A stretch of 64,000 bases of DNA. It comes from Streptomyces sp. NBC_00659 (lineage in GTDB: Bacteria > Actinomycetota > Actinomycetes > Streptomycetales > Streptomycetaceae). Below the pieces are notes generated by a model. That model made no database searches. It was not told the DNA's origin and worked only from the letters and a program-made list of their open reading frames with translations. Positions 49,487 through 58,096 of the stretch are shown piece after piece. Positions within the stretch are counted from its first letter, which is position 1. Every line of letters begins with the position of its first letter. Location: positions 1,054,001 to 1,118,000 of the forward strand of contig NZ_CP109031.1 in NCBI RefSeq assembly GCF_036226925.1. The letters run 5' to 3'. The position numbers were made by a program, and so were the translations under genes.

Positions 49487-50398
49487 CTAGGAACGGATCA
49501 CCGGAATGGGATTCTGGGAGAACCAGGTGGTGAGGAAATCCAGGAATACGCTGACCTTGCGCGGAGTGCCCTGTCCGGGGCCGTAGATCGCGTACAAGGG
49601 ACGGTCGGGGACCGCGAGTTCGGGCAGCAGGACCTGAAGAGCGCCGGAGATGAGGTCGTCGTACGCCGGCCGCTGGGGCAGCAGGGCGATACCGCGCCCG
49701 TGTACAGCGGCCTTCTGCAGGGCGATGTAGGAGTTCGACGAGAAGGCGACGTTGCGGATCTTGTGCAGGGTGGAGGCGTGGCCGTGGCCGATGCGCCAGA
49801 CCGGGTCGTTGACGTGCACGAGGCACTCGTGGGCGGCGATCTCGTTGGGCTCGGTGAGCGGGCCGCCGCGTTCGAGGTACTCCTCGGAGGCGCACAGGAC
49901 GAACGGCAGTGAGGCGATCTTCTTGAGCCGGACGCTGGAGTCCCTCAGGTCCCGGGTGTGGAAGGCCACGTCGAATCCGCTGTCGAGGAAGTCGTAGGTC
50001 CGGTCGGACATGCCTCCCAGTTCGAAGCGGACCTGGATCTTCGGGTGGGAGGCGGAGAACGCCGCGATGGCGTCACCGAGATCCAGGCTCCCGATCCACT
50101 TGGGGCAGATGATGCTGAGCGTGCCCTCCGCGCGGTCGTGCAGCTGGGCTATCCCCGCGTCCTCGGCCTCGATCTCCTCCAGGATGCGCGCGGCGAAGTC
50201 GGCGTAGCGCTGGCCGGGTTCGGTGAGGCTGACGGAACGGGCCGTGCGGTTGACGAGCCTGACGCCCACCTGCCGTTCCAGTTCGGCGACATGGCGCGAC
50301 ACCAGGGAGCCGGAGGAGCCCAGCTTCTTGGCGGCGCCGTTGAAGCTGCCGACCTGTGCGACGGTGACGAAGCTGTGCATGAGGAGCAAGCGGTCCAT
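49487..50398 (-). CDS. LysR-family transcriptional regulator
   Basis: The protein has 303 residues. The N-terminal HTH is MHSFVTVAQVGSFNGAAKKLGSSGSLVSRHVAELERQ (about residues 7-43), followed by the effector domain (GTLSIICPKWIGSLDLGDAI, then AHECLVHVNDPVWRIG). The start at 50398 is preceded by GGAGGAAAAC. The regulator is on the same strand as, and directly upstream of, the ring-cleavage operon rather than divergent from it, so it may be cotranscribed or act in trans. Two related operator-like motifs (49403-49418 and 39938-39953) would be its targets. Confidence 0.87.
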   Translation of the reverse strand: MDRLLLMHSFVTVAQVGSFNGAAKKLGSSGSLVSRHVAELERQVGVRLVNRTARSVSLTEPGQRYADFAARILEEIEAEDAGIAQLHDRAEGTLSIICPKWIGSLDLGDAIAAFSASHPKIQVRFELGGMSDRTYDFLDSGFDVAFHTRDLRDSSVRLKKIASLPFVLCASEEYLERGGPLTEPNEIAAHECLVHVNDPVWRIGHGHASTLHKIRNVAFSSNSYIALQKAAVHGRGIALLPQRPAYDDLISGALQVLLPELAVPDRPLYAIYGPGQGTPRKVSVFLDFLTTWFSQNPIPVIRS

Positions 50399-50625
50399 GT
50401 TTTCCTCCGGAGGCCCACTACGGCCAGGGGTGGGCCCCGGCGGCGGTGCCGGTCGTTCGGGTGTGCGGGCGGTGCTTCCTTCCCCAGGGCAGGCCTCGCT
50501 GCGGTACGGGCCTGGGTCGCGCCGGTCCGGAACGCCCTGACGGGCGGCTCCGCGAGGACCTTCCAGGGACGACGGGACGGGCGGCTCGGGACGCACCGAG
50601 GAAGGCGCCGCTCACCGTGCGGGCG

Positions 50626-51591
50626 CTACGAGGTGGGGCAGTACTGCGGGGCCTTGGTCAGGTTGTCCTTGGTGACCAAGAGAAGTGGAATGTTGGCAAT
50701 CTTGTCAACCTTTTCTTTGCCCAGCAGACCGATGGCGCTCTTCACCGCCGTCCGGCCGATGACCATGGCCGAGTTGGCCACGGTGGCGGAGAAACGGCCG
50801 TCCTTCACGGCGGCCAGCCCCTCGTCGGTGCCGTTGACGGTCACGATCCGGACGTCCTCGGCGCCTGCCGCGTCGAACGCCTTGCGGACGGCGAAGCCCA
50901 TCTCCTCGTTGGCGACGAAGGCGTAGTCCAGGTCGGGGTGCGCCTGGATCATGTTCTCGGCGACCTCCTGGGCCTTGACCGGGTTGAACATGCCGGGCTG
51001 GTTCGCGACGACCTTCGCGGTGGACGGCAGCTCGTTGGTGAACCCGCCGACGAGAAGGTCGGAGGCGGCACCGGGCGCACCCGCGATCACACCGACCTTC
51101 ACGTTCTTGCCGGCGGCGTCCTTGACGACCCAGCCGGCGTCCAGGGCGCCCACCTTCTGGAGGTCGACGACGGCCGCGCCCAGGACGTCGTTCGCGTGGT
51201 CGGGGGCGACCGAGGTCAGGTAGATCGGGATGCCGGAAGCCTTGGCCTTGGCTATGTCTCCGTCGAGCGAGTCGACATTGACGGTCTGCACGATCAGCGC
51301 GCTGACATTGCGGGAGATCATGTCCTCGATGTTGGACAGTTCGGTTCCCGCGTTCTGGTGGGAATTGGCCGTGTACACTTTGGCCCCTTCCGACTTCGCC
51401 GTCTTCTCGACGGCTTTCTGCAGACACGTGTGGAACGCGGTGTCGGCGCCATTGACGAATCCGATGGTGACGGAACCGGAACTCGCCCCGGCCGAACCGG
51501 TGTTGTCGTTCTTCGCGCAGCCGCTCAGCACCAGGGTGGTGCCGGCGGCCGCGGCGATCAGTGCGCGGCGGGAACGGACGGAAAGTCTCAT
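50626..51591 (-). CDS. Substrate-binding lipoprotein of a ribose-type ABC importer
   Basis: This 321-residue periplasmic-binding-protein-like lipoprotein starts with a signal peptide ending in the lipobox LVLSGC (the Cys would be lipidated). The fold is RbsB/peripBP type 1-4: VTIGFVNGADTAFHTCLQ and SNIEDMISRNVSALIVQTVNVDSLDG, then KVGVIAGAPGAASDLLVGGF. Although this family is usually called sugar-binding, the location within aromatic catabolism makes another ligand plausible. It is the last gene of CMD-ATPase-permease-SBP. Confidence 0.88.
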   Translation of the reverse strand: MRLSVRSRRALIAAAAGTTLVLSGCAKNDNTGSAGASSGSVTIGFVNGADTAFHTCLQKAVEKTAKSEGAKVYTANSHQNAGTELSNIEDMISRNVSALIVQTVNVDSLDGDIAKAKASGIPIYLTSVAPDHANDVLGAAVVDLQKVGALDAGWVVKDAAGKNVKVGVIAGAPGAASDLLVGGFTNELPSTAKVVANQPGMFNPVKAQEVAENMIQAHPDLDYAFVANEEMGFAVRKAFDAAGAEDVRIVTVNGTDEGLAAVKDGRFSATVANSAMVIGRTAVKSAIGLLGKEKVDKIANIPLLLVTKDNLTKAPQYCPTS

Positions 51592-51699
51592 GGTCGTACG
51601 CCTTTCATGGCGGGCGAGGGCAGGGGGGAGCGCATGCGGAAAACGGGGAGAGGTAAATCGCCCGCGGAACACGGGAGATGGATATGCGGTCGCGGCGCT

Positions 51700-52713
51700 T
51701 CAGTTCCGCGCGGACCGGGACTTGTGGAACTCGTTGGCGACGGCCGCGACGAGCAGCACCCCGCCGACGGAGACCGGCTGGTAGTTGCTGGAGACCTGAA
51801 GGAGGTTCAGCGCGTTGGCCACGACGCCGAGGAGCACGACGCCGAGCGCGGTACCGGTCACGGTGCCGTGGCCGCCGGCCAGCGAGGTACCGCCGATGAC
51901 CACCGCGGCCACGGCGGTGAGCTGGAGGGAGAGACCGCCCGTGCCGGGGCTGCTGGAGCCGAGCCGGGACAGCAGCATCAGGCCGGCCAGACCGGACAGG
52001 GCGCCGGTGAGGGCGTACAGCGTGAGCTTGCGCGCGGTGACGTCGATACCGCTGAGCCGGGCCACGTGCTCGTTGCCGCCGATGGCGTAGGCGTCGCGGC
52101 CGAACACGGTGAACCGCATGACCAGGGCGGTCGCGACGAGCACCAGAACGGCCAGGATCAGCAGATAGGGGATGCCGAGGATCTTGTCGTTGCCCAGCGA
52201 GAACATCCTGGTGCCGATGGAGACGCTGACGCTGTCGAGCACCAGCAGCGCGACGCCGTCGAGCAGGGTGGCCGTGGCCAGGGTGACGACGAACGGGGCG
52301 ACGTTCGTGAACGTCACCACCAGCCCGTTCACCAGGCCGATCACCGTGGCGAGAACGATCGTGGCGGCCACGGTGAAGACGGTGGAGTGACCGTGCGACA
52401 ACAGCTGCGCCCCGAGCGCGGTCGTGACGGAGACATTGCTGCCCATGGAGAAGTCCATGCCGCCCGCCGTCATGAGCAGGGTCAGACCGGCGGCGATCAC
52501 GGCGGTGACACTCACCTGCCGCAGGATGTTGATCACGTTCGTGTCGGTGGCGAACGCGTCGGTCCGCAGCACGGTGGCCACCACCACGACGACCAGAACG
52601 GCGGTCAGGCCGGTGTGCGGGGCGCGGCGCAGAGCACCCAGCCGGTCCCCCGGCCGCCTCCGGCCGCGCGGGTCGGCGGTCCCCGGGGCATCGGGAAGTG
52701 TCTTGACGCTCAC
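51700..52713 (-). CDS. Ribose-type ABC transporter permease
   Basis: This 337-residue permease of the RbsC/AraH family starts at a GTG (52713) overlapping the ATPase stop. It has about ten hydrophobic segments, with TLLMTAGGMDFSMGSNVSVTTALGAQL and NVAPFVVTLATATLLDGVALLVLDS, and YALTGALSGLAGLMLLSRLGSSSPGTG near the C-terminus, as in RbsC. It would form the pore with the ATPase and the lipoprotein. Confidence 0.88.
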   Translation of the reverse strand: MSVKTLPDAPGTADPRGRRRPGDRLGALRRAPHTGLTAVLVVVVVATVLRTDAFATDTNVINILRQVSVTAVIAAGLTLLMTAGGMDFSMGSNVSVTTALGAQLLSHGHSTVFTVAATIVLATVIGLVNGLVVTFTNVAPFVVTLATATLLDGVALLVLDSVSVSIGTRMFSLGNDKILGIPYLLILAVLVLVATALVMRFTVFGRDAYAIGGNEHVARLSGIDVTARKLTLYALTGALSGLAGLMLLSRLGSSSPGTGGLSLQLTAVAAVVIGGTSLAGGHGTVTGTALGVVLLGVVANALNLLQVSSNYQPVSVGGVLLVAAVANEFHKSRSARN

Positions 52714-54290
52714 TGGGGTTGACCTCCGAGTGCGGTGGCGACGAGTTCGTCGCGGGTGATGGCGGTGATGTCGTACTCGGCGACCGTGCGACCCGCGCTG
52801 ACGACGATCACCCGGTCGGCGAGCCGCATGACCTCCTCGGCGGACGAGGACGCGAGCAGCACGGCCGCGCCGCGGGAGGCGAGGTCGTCGATCAGCGCAT
52901 GGATGTCGGCCATGGCGGCGATGTCCACGCCGTTCGTGGGGTCTTCGAGGAAGCAGGCGACCGGCTCGGTCTGAAGCCACTTGGCGAGCAGCACCTTTTG
53001 CTGGTTGCCGCCGGACAGGGCGCTCACGGGCGGGTTGCCGGCGAGTGAGACGACTCCGTAGCTGCGCCGCAACGGGCGGGCGCGGCGGGCGAGTTCGCCA
53101 CGGCGGTGCAGTCGCCTCCGGGCGAAGCGGTCGCCGGCGAGCATCAGGTTCTCGTCCAGGGACATGCCCGGGACCAGTCCCAGCGCCCTCCGGTCGCCCG
53201 TGACGCAGCGCAGACCGCCGGCGAGCGAGGCGCGCACCCGGCCGAACGGCACCGGGACGCCGTCGACGAGGAGTTCCCCGGTGTCGGGGCGGCGCCGGCC
53301 GGAGAGCAGGTCGAAGAGGCGGGACTGCGCGTCGCCGGCCGGCCCGAGCACCGCGACGATCTCGCCCCTGCGTACCTCGACGTCCAGGCCCCGGACGGCC
53401 CGGCCGTCGCGGAGAGCACGCACCGCGAGGCCGATCTCGTCCTTGGGGGCGGGGCGTTCGCCGCGCCGCGAGACGACGTCCCGGCCCACCATGGCGCGCA
53501 CCAGCGACTCCGGATCGAGCTCGGCGGCCGGTGCGCTGCGCACGACGGCTCCGTCGCGGAGCACGGTGAGCCGGTCCGCGACGGCCATCACCTCGTCGAT
53601 GTAGTGCGAGATGTAGACGACGGCGACGCCCTCGTCGCGCAGGGTGTGCACCAACCGCCTGATCTGGCGGGCGGCTTCCGCGCTCAGACAGGCGGTCGGC
53701 TCGTCGAGGACCAGGATCCGGCCGCCGCGGCGTACCTCGCGGGCCACCTCGACCATGGTCTGTTCGGCGACGGTCAGCGAACCGGCGGTCCGCTCCACGT
53801 CGATGTCGATGCCGAGCCCCGAAAGAGCGTGCGCCGCCTCGGACTTGAGGGCCCTCCAGTGCACGGCGCCGCGCCGGGTGGGCAGATCGCCCAGCATCAC
53901 GTTCTCCGCGACGGTCAGGCCCATCGCCAGTTCGCGGCGCTGGGGGACCGAGGCGATGCCGAGCCGTCGCGCCCTGCGTACGGTCAGTCCGTGCTGGGCG
54001 TGGCCGTCGACCTCGACGGAGCCGGAGTCCGCCTGGTGCACCCCGGAGAGGATCTGCACCAGCGTCGACTTCCCGGCGCCGTTCATGCCCATCAGCGCGT
54101 GGACTTCGCCGGGGTACAGGTCGAGGTCCACGTCCGTGAGCGCCGCCGCCCCGCCGAAGCTCTTGGTGACTCCGCGGACGCGGAGCACGGGTCCGCGGGC
54201 GGTCCCGGCGTCACCGGCGGGCGTCGTCGTCGGGTTCCTCGGGGTCACGGCGGCGCCTCCTTGCGCGTCCCGGTCCGTGAGGGTGGTCAC
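52710..54290 (-). CDS. Ribose-type ABC transporter ATP-binding protein (two ATPase modules)
   Basis: This 526-residue tandem ATPase of the RbsA/MglA type has a first Walker A in MGMNGAGKST with signature LTVAEQTMVEVAR, and a second module in which Walker A is degenerate (VLGPAGDAQSRL) and the signature is LSGGNQQKVLLAKWL. That asymmetry is normal for RbsA proteins. I chose the GTG at 54290, which overlaps the stop of the CMD gene (GTGA); an in-frame GTG at VTPRNPTT is an alternative. The N-terminal 35 residues are low complexity. Confidence 0.87.
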   Translation of the reverse strand: MTTLTDRDAQGGAAVTPRNPTTTPAGDAGTARGPVLRVRGVTKSFGGAAALTDVDLDLYPGEVHALMGMNGAGKSTLVQILSGVHQADSGSVEVDGHAQHGLTVRRARRLGIASVPQRRELAMGLTVAENVMLGDLPTRRGAVHWRALKSEAAHALSGLGIDIDVERTAGSLTVAEQTMVEVAREVRRGGRILVLDEPTACLSAEAARQIRRLVHTLRDEGVAVVYISHYIDEVMAVADRLTVLRDGAVVRSAPAAELDPESLVRAMVGRDVVSRRGERPAPKDEIGLAVRALRDGRAVRGLDVEVRRGEIVAVLGPAGDAQSRLFDLLSGRRRPDTGELLVDGVPVPFGRVRASLAGGLRCVTGDRRALGLVPGMSLDENLMLAGDRFARRRLHRRGELARRARPLRRSYGVVSLAGNPPVSALSGGNQQKVLLAKWLQTEPVACFLEDPTNGVDIAAMADIHALIDDLASRGAAVLLASSSAEEVMRLADRVIVVSAGRTVAEYDITAITRDELVATALGGQPQ

Positions 54291-54877
54291 GGCCGCGGTC
54301 CGTCGTCGTGGCCGAGCCGCCCGTAGCCGCGGATGCCGGGGAACGGGGGCTCGCGGTCGGCCTGGAGATCCACCTGGAAGGTGTTCAGGCACATCCCGAG
54401 CATGGTGAAGTTACCGAGCGCGCCGATCGTGTCCACCAGGCCCTTGGGGCCGAAGTGGCCGAGCGCCCGGGCGAAGGTCTCGTCGCGCACGAAGTGCTCG
54501 ACGAGGACCTCCCGGCAGAACTGGTAGAAGGCCTGGTCGGCTTCGTCCTCGAAGACCGCCTCGCGGTTCTCGGCGACGGCCTTGACTGCGGCCTCGGGGA
54601 CACCGGCCTCGATCGCCTGGTCCACATGCGCGTTCCAGGAGTACTGCGCGTCCCAGTTCCGGGCGGCCATCAACAGCGTGAGTTCGCGCAGGTGCTTGGG
54701 CAGACTGCAGTCGAACCGGGCGAAGGCGCCGAGGGATTCGGCGCGCTCGCACATCTCCGGGCTGTGCAGCCAGACCCGGAAGGGACCACGGACGGCGCCG
54801 CGCCGGCCGGCGATGCGGGCGGCCAGTTCCCGCTGGCGCGGTTCCATGTCCTCATCGGTCAGAACGGGGAGCCTCAT
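54287..54877 (-). CDS. Carboxymuconolactone-decarboxylase-like (AhpD-fold) protein
   Basis: This 196-residue all-helical protein has the CMD domain motif RELTLLMAARNWDAQYSWNAHVDQAIEAGVPEA. There is no CxxC redox pair, so it is of the carboxymuconolactone-decarboxylase-like rather than the peroxidase AhpD type. It heads the CMD-ATPase-permease-SBP operon and overlaps the ATPase by four bases, an odd partnership for a sugar importer. The start at 54877 lies after an AAAAGGCAGGT stretch. It is divergent from the cupin gene. Confidence 0.82.
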   Translation of the reverse strand: MRLPVLTDEDMEPRQRELAARIAGRRGAVRGPFRVWLHSPEMCERAESLGAFARFDCSLPKHLRELTLLMAARNWDAQYSWNAHVDQAIEAGVPEAAVKAVAENREAVFEDEADQAFYQFCREVLVEHFVRDETFARALGHFGPKGLVDTIGALGNFTMLGMCLNTFQVDLQADREPPFPGIRGYGRLGHDDGPRP

Positions 54878-55080
54878 GTGGCTGCTACCTGCCTTTTCTT
54901 TCCGGCGTGTTTCCGGCACGTACGGGAATGCCGTGCGATGCCAGCCGACGGTACAGCCGGGTGCGGGAAGCTCACCCTTCCCGGAATGCAAGGTAAAACT
55001 GCACGCCGGACGGCACCCGTTCACGGGGACGCGACCTAACGTCGGTCGACGCATCACCCTCGACGGGAGAGGAACTCCGG

Positions 55081-55485
55081 ATGGCCACGATCATCGAAGC
55101 CGCGTCCGTGCCCCTGCTGGACCGGGGCGGGGCCGTCGTGACGACGCCGCTCATCACGACGCGCTCCGCGGGCGGGGAGAACCGCATCACCAGCGGGATG
55201 AGCGTCTACCCGGTCGGCTCCGGAGCGCCTTTGCACTCGCACAACTGCGACGAGCACGTGACGATCCTGGAGGGCGAGGCGGAGGTGGTCGTCGACGGCG
55301 AGGTGACGAGGCTGAGGCGATTCGACACCACCTACGTCCCCTCCCCTGTCCCCCATCTCTTCAGGAACATCGGCGACCGCCCGCTGCGCATCCTGTGGGT
55401 CTACTCCTCGGGCCATGTGACACGCACCTTCACCGAGACCGGGAAGACGGTCGAACACCTCTCGGACGAGGACCAGATGGGCTGA
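55081..55485 (+). CDS. Cupin-domain protein
   Basis: This 134-residue single-cupin protein has the two cupin motifs: G-x5-H-x-H ([28 protein letters not shown]) and the second His region in [26 protein letters not shown]. The metal His pair is HSH in LHSHNC with the Glu in EGEAE. It would act as a dioxygenase, an isomerase or a ligand-binding accessory. The start at 55081 follows GGAACTCCG, with GAGAGGAA further upstream. It is divergent from the CMD gene, sharing about 200 bp of promoter. Confidence 0.85.
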   Translation: MATIIEAASVPLLDRGGAVVTTPLITTRSAGGENRITSGMSVYPVGSGAPLHSHNCDEHVTILEGEAEVVVDGEVTRLRRFDTTYVPSPVPHLFRNIGDRPLRILWVYSSGHVTRTFTETGKTVEHLSDEDQMG

Positions 55486-55501
55486 GCGGCCGGAGGGGGA
55501 T

Positions 55502-55574
55502 GCCGGCGGCCGCGGGGTGCGGCCGCCGGCTGCAAGGGCGGGGACGGCCCCGCCCTTGTCGGGGCGGGGCCGTC
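55502..55574. terminator. Two hairpins between convergent cupin and EF-G genes
   Basis: The first (55502-55530) has 12-bp arms GCCGGCGGCCGC and GCGGCCGCCGGC around a five-base loop. The second (55543-55574) has 13-bp arms GACGGCCCCGCCC and its complement around a six-base loop. They lie 17 bp after the cupin stop and 24 bp from the EF-G stop. Confidence 0.85.
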
Positions 55575-55597
55575 GTCAGGAGCGGGACCGCGCCGGG

Positions 55598-57700
55598 TTA
55601 CCGGGCGGCCGCGCTCTGGGAGGGGGCCGGGGCGAGACCGGCGGGACGGGTGGTGAACACGCCCCGGCCCTGGGTCCTGCTGCGCAACCGGGTCGCGTAG
55701 CCGAAGAGTTCGGCCAGCGGCACGGTGGCGGTGATCACCGACGTACTCCCGCGGCTGAGCGAGCCCGAGACCCGGCCGCGCCGGGCCGCGAGGTCGCCGA
55801 GCACCCCGCCCACCGCGTCCTCGGGCACGGTGACGGTGACCTCGGCCACCGGCTCCAGCAGGACCATCGCACTGGCGCGCAGCGCCTCACGCAGCCCGAA
55901 CCGGCCGGCCGCGCGGAACGCCGTCTCCGAGGAGTCCTTCACGTGGGTCGCCCCGTCGGTGAGGGTGACGCGCAGCCCGGTCACCGGGTGACCGCCGAGG
56001 GGACCCTCGGCGAGCGCGTCCCGGCAGCCCGCCTCCACGGCACGGACGTACTCCTGCGGCACCCGGCCGCCGACGACCGCCGACCGGAAGACGAAGTCCG
56101 TCGCCGTCCCCTCCGGACCGCCGGGGTCCGTCCCCAGCGGCTCCACGTCGAGGACGACATGGGCGAACTGCCCCGCGCCGCCGTCCTGTTTGACATGCCG
56201 GTACACCAGACCCGACACCCCGCGGGCCACCGTCTCCCGGTAGGACACCCTCGGCCGCCCGACGGCGACGTCGAGCCCGTGGGCGCGCCGGATCTTCTCC
56301 ACCGCCACCTCCAGATGCAGTTCTCCCATGCCCGACAGCACCGTCTGCCCGGTCTCGGGGTCGGTGCGGACGACCAGTGAGGGGTCCTCCTCGGCCAGCC
56401 GGACCAGCGCCGACGCCAGACGGTCGGTCTCGGTGCTCCTGCGCGCCTCGACCGCCACGGACACCACCGGATCGGCGACGACCGGCGGTTCGAGGAGCAA
56501 CGGCGCCGCGGGGGCGCACAGGGTGGCGCCGGACCGGGCGGACTTCGGCCCGATCACGGCGACGATGTCCCCGGCCACCGCGCGCTCCAGCTCGGCGTGA
56601 CGGTCGGCCCGTACCCGCAGGATGCGGGCGATCCGCTCGGTGCGTCCCGTTCCCGCGTCCAGCACCGTCTGTCCCTTCTCCACCGTGCCCGCGTAGACAC
56701 GCAGATACGTCATCCGTCCGGTGGCGGTGGCGTTCACCTTGAACACCAGCCCCGCGAACGGCGCTTGCGGGTTCGCCGCCCGTTCCTGCTCCGCGCCGTC
56801 GTGCGTGCCGCGGACGGCGGGCACATCGAGCGGCGAGGGCAGGTAGGCCACCATGGCGTCCAGCAGCGGTTCGACACCGCGGTTGCGGTAGGCCGAGCCA
56901 CACAGCACGACCACGCCCTCGCCGGTCCGGGTCAGGTCGCGGAGCGCGGCCGTGAGGGTCCCCGCCGAGAGGGTGGAACGGGCGCAGAACTCCTCCAGGG
57001 CCGCCGGATGAAGTTCCGCCACCGCCTCCTCCAGCAGCCGGCGTCGCCGTCGGGCCTCCTCCAGCAGCTCCGGCGGCACCGGGATCTCCTCGGCCGACTC
57101 GGCGCCGTCGGCCCACACCAGCGCGCGCATCCGCAGCAGATCCACCACGCCCGTGAAGGCGTCCTCCGTGCCGATCGGCAACTGGACGACCAGGGGCGTC
57201 GGATGCAGCCGCTCACGGATCGAGTCGACGGCGGTGTCCAGGTCGGCGCCCGCGCGGTCCAGCTTGTTCACGAAGGCGATCCGCGGGACGCCGTGCCGGT
57301 CGGCCCGCCGCCACACCGACTCGCTCTGCGGCTCGACGCCCGCCACGGCGTCGAACACCGCGACGGCTCCGTCGAGGACGCGGAGCGAGCGCTCCACCTC
57401 GTCGGAGAAGTCGACGTGGCCGGGGGTGTCGAGCAGGTTGATCCGGTGGCCGTCCCAGGCGCAGGTGACGGCCGCGGCGAAGATGGTGATGCCGCGGTCG
57501 CGCTCCTGGGAGTCGAAGTCGGTGACGGTGGTGCCGTCATGGACCTCACCCCGTTTGTGGATGGTGCCGGTGAGGTAGAGGATCCGTTCGGTCACGGTGG
57601 TCTTCCCGGCGTCGACGTGGGCGAGGATGCCCAGGTTGCGGACGGCGGCGAGGGGGCTGGTGACAGAGCCGGTGAGGTGACGGTGCAGGTCGGTACGCAC
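55598..57700 (-). CDS. Elongation factor G paralogue (translational GTPase)
   Basis: This 700-residue EF-G-family GTPase has all G-motifs: AHVDAGKTT (G1), RGITI (G2), DTPGHVDF (G3), NKLD (G4) and CGSAYR (G5 region). Domain IV retains [22 protein letters not shown] and the end shows a [20 protein letters not shown] motif, close to canonical EF-G (LFGYATDLRSATQGRG). It is more like EF-G than like tetracycline ribosome-protection proteins, but it is not in a str operon and is probably an accessory EF-G2 type. The start gives [11 protein letters not shown]. Confidence 0.88.
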   Translation of the reverse strand: MRTDLHRHLTGSVTSPLAAVRNLGILAHVDAGKTTVTERILYLTGTIHKRGEVHDGTTVTDFDSQERDRGITIFAAAVTCAWDGHRINLLDTPGHVDFSDEVERSLRVLDGAVAVFDAVAGVEPQSESVWRRADRHGVPRIAFVNKLDRAGADLDTAVDSIRERLHPTPLVVQLPIGTEDAFTGVVDLLRMRALVWADGAESAEEIPVPPELLEEARRRRRLLEEAVAELHPAALEEFCARSTLSAGTLTAALRDLTRTGEGVVVLCGSAYRNRGVEPLLDAMVAYLPSPLDVPAVRGTHDGAEQERAANPQAPFAGLVFKVNATATGRMTYLRVYAGTVEKGQTVLDAGTGRTERIARILRVRADRHAELERAVAGDIVAVIGPKSARSGATLCAPAAPLLLEPPVVADPVVSVAVEARRSTETDRLASALVRLAEEDPSLVVRTDPETGQTVLSGMGELHLEVAVEKIRRAHGLDVAVGRPRVSYRETVARGVSGLVYRHVKQDGGAGQFAHVVLDVEPLGTDPGGPEGTATDFVFRSAVVGGRVPQEYVRAVEAGCRDALAEGPLGGHPVTGLRVTLTDGATHVKDSSETAFRAAGRFGLREALRASAMVLLEPVAEVTVTVPEDAVGGVLGDLAARRGRVSGSLSRGSTSVITATVPLAELFGYATRLRSRTQGRGVFTTRPAGLAPAPSQSAAAR

Positions 57701-57837
57701 GGCCGAGGCCTTTCGGACGATCCGGAATCGGGTCGGCGCGATTCCCGGACGACACGCCTGGGATCAGGCGGTGGCGGAGCTCCGGCAGGCACGGGGCACG
57801 GCGACCGGGCGTGCGGTCGCCGCCGTGCGGGCGGAGG

Positions 57838-57954
57838 TCAGTGAGTCGTCGCGGGCGTCCGGTTCCGGCCGCGCAGCCGGTACCGGGCCCACAAGGACAC
57901 GAGGATCACCTCGTACTGTGACGGGGGGACGACGACAGCGGTGCGGTAACGCAC
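57838..57954 (-). CDS. Possible small protein of 38 residues
   Basis: A GTG at 57954 stands seven bases after GGGGAG and opens a frame ending in TGA at 57838. The product reads VRYRTAVVVPPSQYEVILVS and ends with a basic WARYRLRGRNRT segment. The hydrophobic-then-basic composition and good ribosome site set it apart from nearby shadow frames. Function unknown. The rest of the 396-bp gap between the EF-G and alpha-galactosidase genes holds nothing I recognise. Confidence 0.4.
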   Translation of the reverse strand: MRYRTAVVVPPSQYEVILVSLWARYRLRGRNRTPATTH

Positions 57955-58096
57955 GGCCCGGCTCCCCTCGTTCGTCACGGCGCACACGGCACCGGGAGCG
58001 GTGGTGTGCGATTCCGTGGCGAGTGTAGGGAACCGGGCCGGGGCTCGGCACCGGGTTTTCCGTGACCGGTCCGGTGGGCGGGTGCGGTGTGCCGGC

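Noticed and set aside
55598..57700. Tetracycline ribosome-protection protein (Tet/OtrA)
   Set aside because: The G-domain and C-terminal motifs are closer to canonical EF-G; there is no antibiotic cluster around it.
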